From Fusarium oxysporum f. sp. lycopersici 4287 (Eukaryota; Ascomycota; Sordariomycetes; Hypocreales; Nectriaceae), in the NCBI RefSeq assembly GCF_000149955.1, contig NC_030986.1:305298-369297 (forward strand): a stretch of DNA of 64,000 bases, in the 5' to 3' direction. Below are positions 21,101-31,802 of the stretch, in pieces (position 1 is the first letter of the stretch; each line of letters starts with the position of its first letter). The notes under the pieces are model-generated. The model was not told where the DNA came from. It searched no databases and saw only the letters and a list, made by a program, of their open reading frames with translations. Made by a program: the position numbers and the translations under genes.

Positions 21101-22959
21101 GATCTTGAGGCTTGGCATGTACTCCGATGCCATCAGTGTTGTCGAGTGAGTGTGCGGCATCGGTTCTTAGCCGTGTGTAATCTTGTTCAATGTCGACAGT
21201 GTTTGGGAGCATGTTCATGTACTTGCGAGTAGAAAGAACCACTGCTGCATTGCAGTCGTTGACGACTTGCTCGAGGCGACTGACCGAGAATTCTGGGTCC
21301 AGGACAGTATACGCTGACCCAGCCTTGAGTACCGCCAGGATGGTCACGACCAGATCCAGAGATCTGTCAGCCAAGATAGGATACACAGCACCTTTCTGGA
21401 GCCTGAGTCTCCTTGCGAGATGATTAGAAAGGCTGTTGAGCTGGGAGAAGGTGAGGGTAGCGTCTCCCTGGAAGTCAACGGCAACTCTTTCAGGGTATCG
21501 AGCTGCAGTCTTCTCAAACAAAGCAGGGATAGTCGTAGGCTGTACCCTGCGGGTGCTGACAGATCGTGATAGTATGAGACGCTTTTCAGCATCCGAAACG
21601 AGCTGGATGTCTGATAGAGGGAATCTGTCCACTGCGCTCAAGCCCTGGGCGGCACTGAAGATTGCCGAAACAAAGTGTCTAAAGACCAATTCAACCTTCT
21701 CCAGTGGGATCTTGGTCGTGCATTTGATCGCAAGCTGTAATACGCTGGCGTCGTTGATGCACAACACGACAGGGAACTTCCTCAAGCTTGGCGCGATGCA
21801 GGGGGTGTTGGTTGTCTGGCTGTAACTCACGGCTGTTTCGATCAGCATGCCATCTGGGGCCTGCTCCTCGATTCCAGTGTATCCGATAAATGCGTGACGA
21901 CCGGCTTCCGTATGGTAAGCATCCAGGGAGCCAGACAGGTCAGAGAAGATTGCGTCTTCGCCAGTGGCAACTCGCATCCGTACGGGATAGGTTTGGTCAA
22001 GGCATCCGACGCAAGTATCTGAGCCCACAAAGTTTGCATCTCGGCGAACAGTTCCGAAAAGAACCTCTTCCGAGTCGGAGTGGGCGCTCAAGACATGGGC
22101 CCAGATTGCTTCGAGGAATGTCTGACGCCATGACTTGGAGTCTTCACGAGATTTCTCAAGACTATTGAGCTTGGCTAGCTCTGAGCCCTGGATGACGGCA
22201 CTGACACCATGTCTGTCCTGGTTAAGGCCATCCAGAGCGTCAGGTTCAAGACCAAAGATGGACTGGGGAGCAATATCTGACAGAGTCTTGGACCAGAAGG
22301 CTTTGGATGAGTCGATATCCTTGCGTTGCTGTGCGAGGTATCGTGTGTAGGTGGTGAATCCAGTGCTTTCGATACTAGGGATACCGTGGATTTGAAGGAG
22401 GCAGTCCAGTCTGAGTGTGTGAAGTGAAGTGGTGTCAATGAGGGCACGATGGAAGTGAAGTACGAGATTGATCTCGTCAGAACGATTGTTGGCTTCAACC
22501 GTCAGGAATGCTGAGCCTCGGTGACGCTGTTCGAAGCCCTTTTCAGGACGGCGCCACTGAACAGGCTCAATGCATCGCTGAACCACGACTTTTGGCGTTG
22601 GTCCATCGGTAATGTAAGACCTAAGACATATGTCTAGTTGAGTCTGTTAGCAACAACTTCTGCATCGATCTTCAGGGGGTAAAATACTTACGATGATATG
22701 CCAGAGATCTCCATGCATCAAAGATCTTCTCAGAGCTCAAAGCAGACGTCTTTCCAGAGAAGAGCACTGCTTCAGCCCATTGAACATCCTCTTTGAGAAT
22801 GTCCTTCTGGACTTCAGTCGCAGGAAAGACAGTCTCAACGTCTGAGAAGCCCATGTCTTTCTCGTGCTTGACAAGAGCTTCGACAGGCTTGAGGCTGAGG
22901 CCGTGTTGGTAGGGGAGGAAGAAGTCCTCATGCTTCTCAGTGTGATGATAGAGCTTCAT
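15156..22959 (-). CDS. Two-module nonribosomal peptide synthetase, C*-A1-T1-C2-A2-T2-C3
   Basis: Exons 22959-22692, 22633-16478 and 16414-15156 join in phase to 2560 residues. Rough domains: C1 1-430, A1 450-960, T1 (Ser1004 in LGGTSI), C2 1075-1480, A2 1495-2010, T2 (Ser2069 in LGGDSI), C3 2142-2560. A1 has YTSGSTGKPKG and KLYRTGDKARW but Ser648 where the amino-group-binding Asp belongs, and GLSE in place of GPTE. A2 keeps that Asp (1702, FDAS), TSGSTGLPKG and YGPTE. The C1 active-site motif is HRALIDT, with Arg152 at the second His. C2 has HHSLFDF and C3 DHAVYDG, so both keep the catalytic His and Asp. There is no methyltransferase, epimerase or thioesterase; the terminal C domain probably releases the product, often by cyclization in fungi. 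A TATAAATA at 23102-23095 (minus) lies about 136 bp upstream. Confidence 0.93.
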
Positions 22960-24179
22960 GATGAAAGATGATTAAGTTATTAAGGGGATAAACAAAAGAG
23001 GCTGTGAATATTAATTCTAAGTGCTTTTGATCTATGAGGGAGATATGCTTGTGATACTGAATGAGATTGATAGTTGTTCTACAAGATTGTTCCTTATTTA
23101 TATTAAATATCCTTCACTTCTCTCTGCTTCAGTTCTTTCGTTCATGTCTTTGAAAAATCTTTTCACAACCCGATGTGGTAACAAAAAGACTCGGGACTCA
23201 ATTGCCTTCTCTGCTGCAAGTATCTGCAAGTAAGCAGAGCGGCAATGCGGCCATGCCGAACGTTCTCCCGAAGGATTGGATTCCCTGCCCTACAAGGAGT
23301 AGAACACATCTCGTCATACGTTTCCTGCTACACGTTACTCAAAACATTTGGGAATAACCTCACAAAACTTGTGTAAGACGTGCACTATGCCTTTTTTGGA
23401 AGTGGCGATGATGCATGTACTGGATGTTGTGACTTGGTAGTATTCGGGTTGAGCAAGGCTTTCGCTTACGGCCCCACGATCTATGCAGTCTCACTGACGC
23501 CACGTGGGTTACATTGAAGACCAAATAAGGCAGTTATTGAATCAGCGGTTGCATACTCAATCCTTTCAATTACTCGTGTCCTCATTTCGTGATTGCGGCT
23601 CCATAAGATGTGTTTCACAAGTGGCGATATCACATTCTGCAGAAAGCGGTGGTGGGTGAGAAGTGAAGGATCAGAATCCTTCGAACCTCTAAGAAACTAG
23701 TTCGAAGCCTGCATCTCGAAAAATGTTTCCCAAATCGTTAATGTACATGAACTTTGCAAGTTTTAAGAATGTGACTGCATCAATTTTATCCCGAAGGATG
23801 TCACACTCTAGCAATATGCAACTAGAGAATGTGCTAGAAGCGGCCCGCTTCCGAGGCGACGCTAATCTTACACAGTGTTTGTTGTACTGGGCAGGAAAAG
23901 TTCCGAGGAGCTGACTGAACCAGGGGTTGCCGTATGCAGCCCAGGCCATGACAAGACTACGATACTCAGAAAGCTTGAATTATGGCGGCATGTTGATCTC
24001 TCTATGATTGCCGTTATGGTAGATGAATGAAACGTTACATTGTGTCTTACATAGTAGTTTTGTATATATAGGGATTTTCCCGGACACTTCTCAAGCCAAT
24101 ACAGCAGATTCAAATCACGAGAAATCATTTTCCAGCTTTGTTGCAAACTTGGTTAATCTTCTTCACTCAATTTTCAAAC
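22960..24179. promoter_or_regulatory. Divergent promoter region, NRPS / AhpD-like gene
   Basis: A 1.2-kb spacer. It contains a TATAAATA for the NRPS (23095-23102, minus), an E-box CACGTG at 23501-23506, and a TATATATA at 24063-24070 about 110 bp before the AhpD-like start. A minus-strand frame 23949-23689 (86 aa, ending FMYINDLGNIFRDAGFELVS) looks like the C terminus of some protein but has no upstream exons; it is probably a relic. Confidence 0.45.
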
Positions 24180-24876
24180 ATGGCTTCTTGGGACAACCGC
24201 GTCGTCACCAACGAGCACTTGCTCCCTTACGTCGACTCCAACACGGCCCCGCCAGACATCAAGGCTGCTCTGCAGACTCTGCCGTTCGAGAGGAACATCT
24301 TCAAGGTAAGCCAGGCATCTTCCTTACAAAGCTTTAACATTATAGACTAACTGGATCTCAAAGCTCCTCGCCAACAGTAATGTGTTCTTCAAACCATTCA
24401 TGACTCTTCTTTCCTCCAGTTGGAGTGAGAATCGAAAGATTCTCCCTTCTGAATGGCAAACCACTGTTCTACGTACGGCAGCCACTCTAGATGCCCCTTA
24501 CGAGTGGGATGTCAACGAGCCTGTCGCACGCGTCCTCGGTCTCACAGAGGAACAATTCGCGGCTCTTCGCAATCCCAAAGAACCATTGCCCGAGAGTCTT
24601 TTCACTCCGCGCCAGCGACTGATCGCCCGCATTGTTGAAGAGCTCAGTCGCCAACCCAGGGTCAGCAAGGACGTCATGGATGAGGCTCTAAAAGCTTTCA
24701 GTCACGAGGAGATCACGGAGATCTTCTTTCTCAATGGTATTTACGGCTTCTTGGCTCGCTTCATGAACAGCGCCAGAATTGACTTCGATGAGCCTATTCC
24801 CGGCTTGCTGGACATTCTGCGCAAGTACAATGCGTCGGCCATTGAACGAGAAGAGCAGGCAAAGAAGCAAATCTGA
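24180..24876 (+). CDS. AhpD-like / carboxymuconolactone decarboxylase family protein
   Basis: Exons 24180-24305 and 24364-24876 give 212 residues. The helical pattern with LANSNVFFKPFMTLLSSSW, LPSEWQTTVLRTAATLDAPYEWDVN, EPLPESLFTPRQRLIARIVEELSR and FFLNGIYGFLARFMNSARIDFDEPI is typical of fungal AhpD-fold proteins of the carboxymuconolactone decarboxylase superfamily (about 190-220 aa, cytosolic). The redox CxxC of true AhpD is absent, so peroxidase activity is unlikely. Members near biosynthetic clusters are thought to act in small-molecule tailoring or hydration/decarboxylation-like steps, mostly uncharacterised. It is divergent from the NRPS, so co-expression is plausible. Confidence 0.85.
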
Positions 24877-25839
24877 ATGACTGGTAGCCTTAGACTCATA
24901 GAAGAAATCAATTAATTAATTCACATATCTTTTATAATTTTGCTTTCCTGCGACTTTTCTCTTATTGCCTTATCCAGTAGTAGACTGTCCAGACCAACAT
25001 TGATTAATAGTGAAAGCTGAGGGTAATTGACAAGGCTCTGGCCAGCATGTAATTGTTTTAATGCGTTGCCTTAATCTCTCTTGCTAAGCCATGTATAAAT
25101 TTTACACAAAGCAAATCACATCAGCATAGCATAGTAAATTTATTAATAGTTAAGCTTACGGTGTCTTAACAAGATATATCAAACTCATCATCTGAAACAT
25201 CACATATTAACTCAATCCTTTAGGAGGCAATTTATTCAGAATCTTAATAAATATAAGTCTATTATAGCAAAAAAGTAATAAGTAATTACAACTTATCATA
25301 TTAACTTAAGGTTCCTCGTTATATGGTGAGAAATTATGTCTTTCCTGCTAAAGAACTACGAAGAGTTACTTACATCTTAATTATTTTGTTTATTTTATAA
25401 TTACTAACTATTATCTATATAGTAAGAAGAATGCCTTTACTAAAGGCTTATCGAACTAATCAGGATTCAGTCCCCAGAACAATGAAGTTTGGAATGGTTA
25501 TTCTGCGGTTTAGAAATATCAAGCATAGTCATAAACCCCGACTTAGGAGTTGTCTCCGTGAAAGCGGGTAAACCCAAGGCATCCAAGTAACATATCACAA
25601 CTCTTTTTTATTCTTATGACACATTTGTTTTATTAACATACTATGCGAAATCCAGCTGAGAAATTAGGTATCGGCAAGCCATACTACCTCTTTCGGTGTT
25701 AGACAATATGTATACTGCATGACGCAATCTCACTGGATGTGACAACTCGAAAAAGATTTTCTCTTGCATGAAAGGGTTACATTACTACCTAATCCTACTA
25801 CCCACCACTTGTTTTGAGCCTCAAAACACGCATATGCAG
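24877..25839. other. AT-rich intergenic tract
   Basis: From about 24890 to 25470 the sequence is very AT-rich, with many TTAATTA/TTATAA words and no open frame of note. It resembles sequence depleted of C by repeat-induced point mutation, although no repeat unit can be recognised. The rest up to 25839 shows no gene; 25768-26073 (plus) is antisense shadow. Confidence 0.5.
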
Positions 25840-26949
25840 CTAGATCCTACCAAACTGCAAAACTTGCTTGACCCTTCCCACCTTGTCAGCAGGACCTGCA
25901 GTAACAGCCTCCTTCACTCGCCTCTCAAACTGACCCCTGCCTTCAGCATCCCGAGGAACCTTGATGGTCTCCACGGGTGGCGTACGCAGAAGTCCTCGAG
26001 AAAGCAGGTCTTGGAACCACAGCAAGAGAGATTCCTGCTCTGCTGCAGTCCGAGCCTTGAGCTGTTCAGATAGACGGAAGTTCCGAAACGTAACCTCTGA
26101 CCAGAATAGCAAACGCTGAGATAGGCCAATAGTTCCGCTCGCTCCACCTAGAGACCCGAAATTGACATATGTTCCGCCATGAGACAGGGCATTTGCAAGT
26201 CTCTCGCCGGATTCACCAAAAACAGCGTCGATGGCAAGCACGATACGACCCTTGGCAGCAGCATCCGCGAGTTCTGCCGAAGCCTGCGTGCCATGTTTAT
26301 CGAGATCATCCTCGGTGATTACGATCTCAACACCCTGACTCTGCAGATCAGCCTTGAGGGCATCGAAACTGCCACCCTCCCGATCTCGCACGACACTGCA
26401 GGTACGAACACCCTTGAGGCGAGCAAACTGCGCTACAAGCCTCGCGATAGTTCCAGAACCAGCGTTCTGAATGATCCAATCACCAGGCTTCAAGTCACGC
26501 ATATCTTCAACAAGGAGGTAAGCCGGCAGAAACGCCATGCGCAAAAGAGATGCGCCAAGCAGATCCTTAGTAGGCGACAGGGGAACAACATCCGTCACGC
26601 TAAGAATCGCTTGGCTTCTCCAGGTTCCCAACCCATGTCGACGCGGAACAACAAAGTCTCCGGGCCGAATGTGGGTCGACTCCGGGTTGGTCAGAGGACC
26701 CATTGCTTCGACGCAAGCCACGCCGTCATAACCCAGCACAGGCTGGTTGTCTAGGGTATGCAGCGGTTTGACTGGGTAGCGACCTGCAAGTACGAGGAGG
26801 TCTTGGGGGTTGATTGGGGAGAAGAGGAAAGATACCAGAATCTGATCGATGCCGATAGAATCTGGTGGAATTTGTTCTTTTTGAGGGTAATGAAATCCCA
26901 CAGAGGCTGATTTGCCGTCAGAGGATTGAACTTGCGTAATTGCAGCCAT
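25840..26949 (-). CDS. MDR-family enoyl-thioester reductase-like (MECR/Etr1-like)
   Basis: A single exon of 369 residues when started at the MAAITQVQSS methionine (26949). The longer frame adds 15 unlikely residues (start 26994). It belongs to the medium-chain reductase family without structural zinc, the branch of trans-2-enoyl-CoA/ACP reductases. SPINPQDLLVLAGRYP carries the Tyr that in MECR/Etr1 assists hydride transfer. VLGYDGVACVEAMG, GDWIIQNAGSGTIARLVAQFARLKG (NADP-binding turn) and GGTYVNFGSLGG follow in order. In Etr1 the reaction is NADPH reduction of 2-enoyl thioesters in mitochondrial fatty-acid synthesis. No clear N-terminal presequence is seen here, so a cytosolic or tailoring role in the adjacent NRPS locus is possible. 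It is divergent from the DHA2 transporter gene. Confidence 0.85.
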   Translation of the reverse strand: MAAITQVQSSDGKSASVGFHYPQKEQIPPDSIGIDQILVSFLFSPINPQDLLVLAGRYPVKPLHTLDNQPVLGYDGVACVEAMGPLTNPESTHIRPGDFVVPRRHGLGTWRSQAILSVTDVVPLSPTKDLLGASLLRMAFLPAYLLVEDMRDLKPGDWIIQNAGSGTIARLVAQFARLKGVRTCSVVRDREGGSFDALKADLQSQGVEIVITEDDLDKHGTQASAELADAAAKGRIVLAIDAVFGESGERLANALSHGGTYVNFGSLGGASGTIGLSQRLLFWSEVTFRNFRLSEQLKARTAAEQESLLLWFQDLLSRGLLRTPPVETIKVPRDAEGRGQFERRVKEAVTAGPADKVGRVKQVLQFGRI

Positions 26950-27637
26950 TTTGTTGAGAAATGTGAACCAAAATTGGAACAAAACCAGAGACAAGTAATT
27001 TGATAGTGAATCGAGTATTGATTGCGCTTGCTAGTTTCTTGGTCGAAAGACCCAACTTTATATCCCTGACGCTCATCACTTTAGTCCACAGCCCTCTGGA
27101 GAATAGCCCCGATGAGAACAACTATCATCGACAGATCTCAAGATGCAAATGCGGCAACTAGTGTTAGCTCACTTGGCTCGCAATCAGGCCAGCGCCCTAT
27201 GCCCCTCCGTCAGCTCGCGTATGCACCCGACCCCTGGTCAACGGGAACAAGTTCCATTTTCAGGCTAAACTCCTTGCGAATACCACACAGTGCGCTGTAA
27301 CGTTACGGTACGGGCCGGATTCCGTCATCGCCTCGTTCCTGTTTTCTTTACCCTATAGGGCCAGACTGCCGGGGTTCTGAATCCCTTCACTTTGCATGTT
27401 TTCTATCGTTTTCTATGTAATTTCTAAGCATAGTTTCATGCCCCCTGAAACCGGTTGTTGGTAGTGATAATTCCGAATTGAGATATGAAAACTTTTATGC
27501 TTCTCCACAGCGTCAGAAATACATAACCCCAGATCACGGCCTAGTGTTGAAGTTTTATCTCATCGTTCATCAGTGTCTTTTAGCGTTATAACCTTAAAAA
27601 CTTTAATCTTATACGAATTCTAATACTTTTCTTCACT
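26950..27637. promoter_or_regulatory. Divergent promoter region, enoyl reductase-like / DHA2 transporter
   Basis: About 690 bp between divergent starts, consistent with coordinated expression. A small palindromic CGG-ATT-CCG occurs near 27315-27325 and AAACCGGTT near 27450. Neither is recognisable as a known site. No gene is seen. Confidence 0.4.
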
Positions 27638-29478
27638 ATGTCTTTCTCTCAAGAGAAACGGTCCGGCGACAGCTCGGATGAGACTCGCTTGTCACCATCT
27701 CCCGGCCCTGACCTTCCAGGCAACGAGGCCCTTAGAGAACCTCAAGTTGAAAAGCCAACACCAGACCCCTCTCCTCGTAACATTCATGGCGTCAAGGTTA
27801 GTAGAAATCATCGCCCCATAACAGACCTCTTGCGAGTTCGCTAACTCTGAATTATAGTGGTTCCTCGTTGTCTGCGCCCTTCTCTCCGCGCTGTTCCTCT
27901 ACGCTCTAGACAACACTGTCGTCGCCAATGTTCAAGCCAAAGTCGTAGAGACCTATCAACGCGTTGACCTTGTCCCCTGGCTTGGTGTTTCTTTCGCCCT
28001 CGCCTCAGCCGCGACAACACTCCCCTGGTCTAAAGCATATGGCACGTTCTCAGCGAAAAAACTGTTCATCGGCTCAACTACTGTCTTCATGGGTGCGTCT
28101 GCACTCTGTGGTGGCGCACCCGACATCGACTCCTTCATCGTCGGTCGCGCCATTGCTGGAGCGGGAGGTTGCGGCATGTACATGGGGCTTTTGACACTCT
28201 TGTCAGTCACCACTACGAACGCCGAGAGACCAAAGTATCTCAGCCTTACAGGTTTCATCTGGGGTATTGGTACTGTTCTTGGCCCTGTGGTTGGAGGATC
28301 GCTTGGCGATAGTAGTGCGACTTGGCGATGGGCCTTCTACCTGAACCTCTTGGTCGGGGTTGTCATTGGTCCAATTTATGTCCTACTCCTCCCCGACTTC
28401 AAGCCTCAGGCTGGTGTCCCCTTGACTAGCCGTCTAGCTCAGATCGACTATCTCGGTACGGCTCTATCCATTGGCTCTGTCCTATGCCTCATCATGGCGA
28501 TGAACTTTGGAGGAGTACTTTGGAGCTGGGATGCAGGCAGGAGCATTGGTTTGTTTGTCACAGCCGGTGTCTTGCTCATCCTGTTTGTCCTCCAGCAGAT
28601 CTTCCAGATTGGCACTACGCTTGAGAACCGACTGTTTCCCATGCACTTCTGGAAGAGCCGTACCATGATTTGTCTCTTTTTTACAATGAGTAAGTCATGC
28701 ATTCTGAAAAGTCCCTTGCATTAGTTCACTCAAGCTAACTGCCTTGTTAGTGCTGGCAACGTTCGGCAGCTTTATCGGCATTTTCTACCTGCCACTGTAC
28801 TACCAATTCACTCGCGGAATCACGGCTGTAGAGACGTCGGTCCACCTGTTACCCTTTATCCTGTTCCTCGTCGCTTTCAACCTGTTGAATGGTCAATTTA
28901 TGGGCCGAACAGGATACTACTATCCTTGGTACATTGTGGGCTCTTTGATGGAGCTAATCGGTGGAGTTCTCATGTGTAAGCAACGCCCATTCTCTCTTGA
29001 TACCTTAGCTGCAAGTACTAACCGTGCACTAGATACCGTGGATGAACACACATCAAACGCCAAGATCTACGGCTATACTATTATCCTCGGCACTGGCGTT
29101 GGTTGCTTCTGTCAAGCTGGTTTTGCAGTCGCCCAGATGAAAGTCAAGCCCACCGAGATCCCTTACAGTGTTGGCTTCATGACAGTCGGACAGATGCTCG
29201 GTATTGTCTTTGGAACTGGAATGTCTGGCGCTTTGTTCGTCAACTATGGCCAGCAAGCTCTCCAACGCGTCTTCCCCAATGTCTCTCGAACCGAGATAGC
29301 CGACGCTCTCGCTGGTGTTGGAAGCGGGCTCATCGATTCTGCAAAGCCTGACGTAAAGGCAGAGGCTATCCATGGCATCACGAGAGCGATTCAACTCGCA
29401 TACGTACCTATCATCGCGGCCGGGTCCATTTGCCTAATCTGCAGTCTCGCCATGAGGAGGGAGAAGGTATTCCACTAA
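27638..29478 (+). CDS. DHA2-family MFS drug/toxin efflux transporter (14 TM type)
   Basis: Exons 27638-27796, 27858-28689, 28751-28975 and 29033-29478 give 553 residues. The last intron (28976-29032, 57 nt, no stop) stays open in frame and is easily missed; removing it restores VLMYTVDEHTSNAKIYGY, the family-typical loop. A charged leader of about 55 residues precedes TM1 (WFLVVCALLSALFLYALDNTVVANV, motif D1 of DHA2). GGCGMYMGLLTLL, GIGTVLGPVVGGSLGDSSATWRWAFYLN (motif C and A region) and LPLYYQFTRGITAVETSVHLLPF follow. Such proton-antiport efflux pumps at the plasma membrane are regular members of fungal metabolite clusters, so export of the nearby NRPS product is a reasonable inference. Confidence 0.9.
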
Positions 29479-30675
29479 AAGGGCTTGAGGACTGAGGGAC
29501 TACGAGGCCTGCTCTCCAGTTCTCATCCTGGTAGTCACTGATTCCGGGCTTGTTAGGCAGTTCATCAAGATATTGGGTTAACTAGAAGAGGGTTTCGTTT
29601 TACTAACGAGACAGAACTATCCTTTTTCACTCGCCTACAGGCTATGCTAGTCATACGAGACTAGTCTTGGAGGGTAATTACTATGCATGGTACAACATTC
29701 AGGCTAAGCGGAGTTAGAACTCATAGAATTACAATAGCTCCGTTTCTAGTTCAGAATATAATAAACTTAACATTAGAGGCTTAAAGTCCGCATAGTTGTG
29801 ATAAATAGTGCCTACAGTAAAGTCTTCCCATTTATAGTTCTTCTACCCAATCTCCAATCTCTCGTCATTACCTTGTCAACCGATCTATCTCCCGGTAAAT
29901 GCCTCTGTGATGTTCGGAATATATACATGCTGAAAGAAGGATTTTAGAGGATGTCACGACACTCAGTGAGCTGAAGAGAAAGTATGGCCTCTATGGCCAG
30001 GCTTCTCGTACTGGGGTATGGAAGTTGATCGGCTATCCAGAGTTCTGCGCTTGGTGTGATGCTAAGTCTACCGGAGATATTGAGGAAGGACTCAAGAGAT
30101 GGGTTGGAACTGATGAAGCAATATAACCTCCAATATGCTAATTGGCAGCTCGAACTGACGTGGACTCGCCTCATTCCAGCCATGTCGAGATTGCATAAAG
30201 GTTCATTATTCTCAACGTTATTTCACTATAGGCTTTAATGTAGGCTCTGACAGTGCGCATAAAGTGGTAGATGGGCTTGGAGCGGGAGAGTGCTTTAGAT
30301 GCATCGCAGGAGACTTATGGACATGATTGTATGTAGTCTAGTCTATGGAGACTGTTACAGTCCGAGCCACTGCATACAGATCGCACCATAGCGGCCCTGG
30401 ATTTAGAAGCCCAGCGTGATTTCAGATCCGCCTTATGGAATTGACATCATGAGCGTTTCTTCTTTTCTGAATTTACATTTCTGCATATGATTACGTTGTT
30501 CCACAGCTAATATAGCCAGGAGCATATAACTTCAGGTAACAGGTCAGAAATAATTAGAATGTATTACTAAAAAGGACGAAGTGGTAGCTTCTTTGCTGGG
30601 ATAGAAAGCCCAATCGCGATTTGGTATTGATTAATTGAACCACAATGTAAAATTGCAAAAAGAATCTTTTGCGCT
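29479..30675. other. Intergenic, no gene seen
   Basis: About 1.2 kb between the DHA2 gene and the tRNA. Frames at 29944-30238 on both strands have no domain. Composition is moderately AT-rich from 29690 to 29830 and 30440 to 30670. Confidence 0.4.
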
Positions 30676-30747
30676 TGCCCCGTACTGGAATCGAACCAGT
30701 GATCTTATCATTACTAGTGATACGCTTTACCACTGAGCCAACGGGGC
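30676..30747 (-). tRNA. tRNA-Thr (anticodon AGU)
   Basis: The minus strand folds as a complete 72-nt tRNA. The acceptor stem GCCCCGU pairs with ACGGGGC and has discriminator A. The anticodon stem UAUCA/UGAUA encloses loop CUAGUAA with anticodon AGU (read as IGU, Thr). The T arm is ACUGG-UUCGAUU-CCAGU. The D arm carries GCUCAGUGGUAAAGC. There is no intron and no encoded CCA, as expected for a nuclear eukaryotic tRNA. The internal A and B boxes (GGCTCAGTGG, GGTTCGATTCC) serve RNA polymerase III. Confidence 0.95.
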
Positions 30748-31560
30748 TTGTTTAGCGACTTGAAGCTTGGGAATCGGGTGCCCTGTCACTTGTGATACAC
30801 CTTGTTCCACGCAGGGTGTCTATATGTTATGCGGTGTGTCCGAGCCGTGGTTGAATTCGTTTCCATTGATGTCCCCCTTCAGGCATTATTATTACAACAG
30901 TCTTCTGATAAGCATACTAGCTACCTACCTCTTAGCTCATGGTCAATTCAGCTTGCGATAACTTGTTTGGTCTCCTTGGTTTTTCCGAAAGTCCAACCAG
31001 TGCAAACTTTGCAATCGGCATCCACCAATTCCATCGGTCCTTTCTTATCAACAGCAAACGCCACGGTCTTCCTTCACTCCCCAGAAGCCAAGTCAACAGC
31101 ACCCCTATCACCCCCCTCACCAATCAGTGCTTCCCATGCTAGTATTCGTCTCTCGCCTCGCGAAGTACGTTATGCTATATCTGGTGCAAGCCTGAGTTAT
31201 GGTTTTCATTTGCTGTGCTACCATACTACCACTGGAATAATTAACTGATCACGTCATATCACTCTTCTTTTGCGTGGTACAGAGACTAACTTCGGCGGAT
31301 TCACGGTGATTCTAAAAGAATAGGGCCCGTTGCAACGCTCCAAGCACTACACGAGGCAAACAGCAGTGAGAGAGATATACCTCGGCCGTAGGTAGTACCC
31401 AGCACGAGGAGATATAGATTCATCGTATTATTAGACTTGTTGAATCATGTAAAAGACGGAAGGCTCTTCTATAGGTATCGCACCCACGAATTCTATACAT
31501 CCTCTGTTTGCTTCTGTTAATGGCCTTGAAGATCAAGCCTTACCGAGATCTGGGTTCTTA
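30748..31560. other. Intergenic, no gene seen
   Basis: Between the tRNA and the duplicated motif at 31561 there are only short frames (30767-31248) without recognisable domains or splice-linked exons. Nothing is supported as a gene. Confidence 0.4.
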
Positions 31561-31595
31561 TCTTTTCCCGATTTAGTAAGCGTTGTGCGGGGTGA
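31561..31595 (+). repeat. 35-bp sequence also found at 48396-48430
   Basis: Thirty-one of 35 bases match 48396-48430, including 21 consecutive bases (31575-31595, starting AGTAAGCGTTGTGCGGGG). All four differences are C/T exchanges. It lies about 210 bp upstream of the C2H2/Zn2Cys6 regulator. It contains a CreA-type GCGGGG core. Confidence 0.8.
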
Positions 31596-31802
31596 TACAG
31601 CGCAACAATTTGTTAAAGCAAACCGTATTAGCTTGTAGTCTCGGCCCCGACTTTGAGCGTTCCCCGTTCCCAGCCGCTATTCTTTAGCACTATAGCTTAG
31701 TCTACGGAGCCAGTACTTATTGGTATTCTTCCCCCCTTTTAGTGATGGTAATTTATCTTCTGGCAAAACTCATACAGGCCCTCACTGCCATGCAAACACG
31801 CC

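Noticed and set aside
15156..22959. Naming a specific metabolite or known NRPS number
   Set aside because: Domain order and by-eye A-domain codes do not identify a product; a database comparison would be needed.
30767..31248. 148-codon plus-strand ORF after the tRNA
   Set aside because: No domain, composition not protein-like, alternative frames of similar length on both strands.
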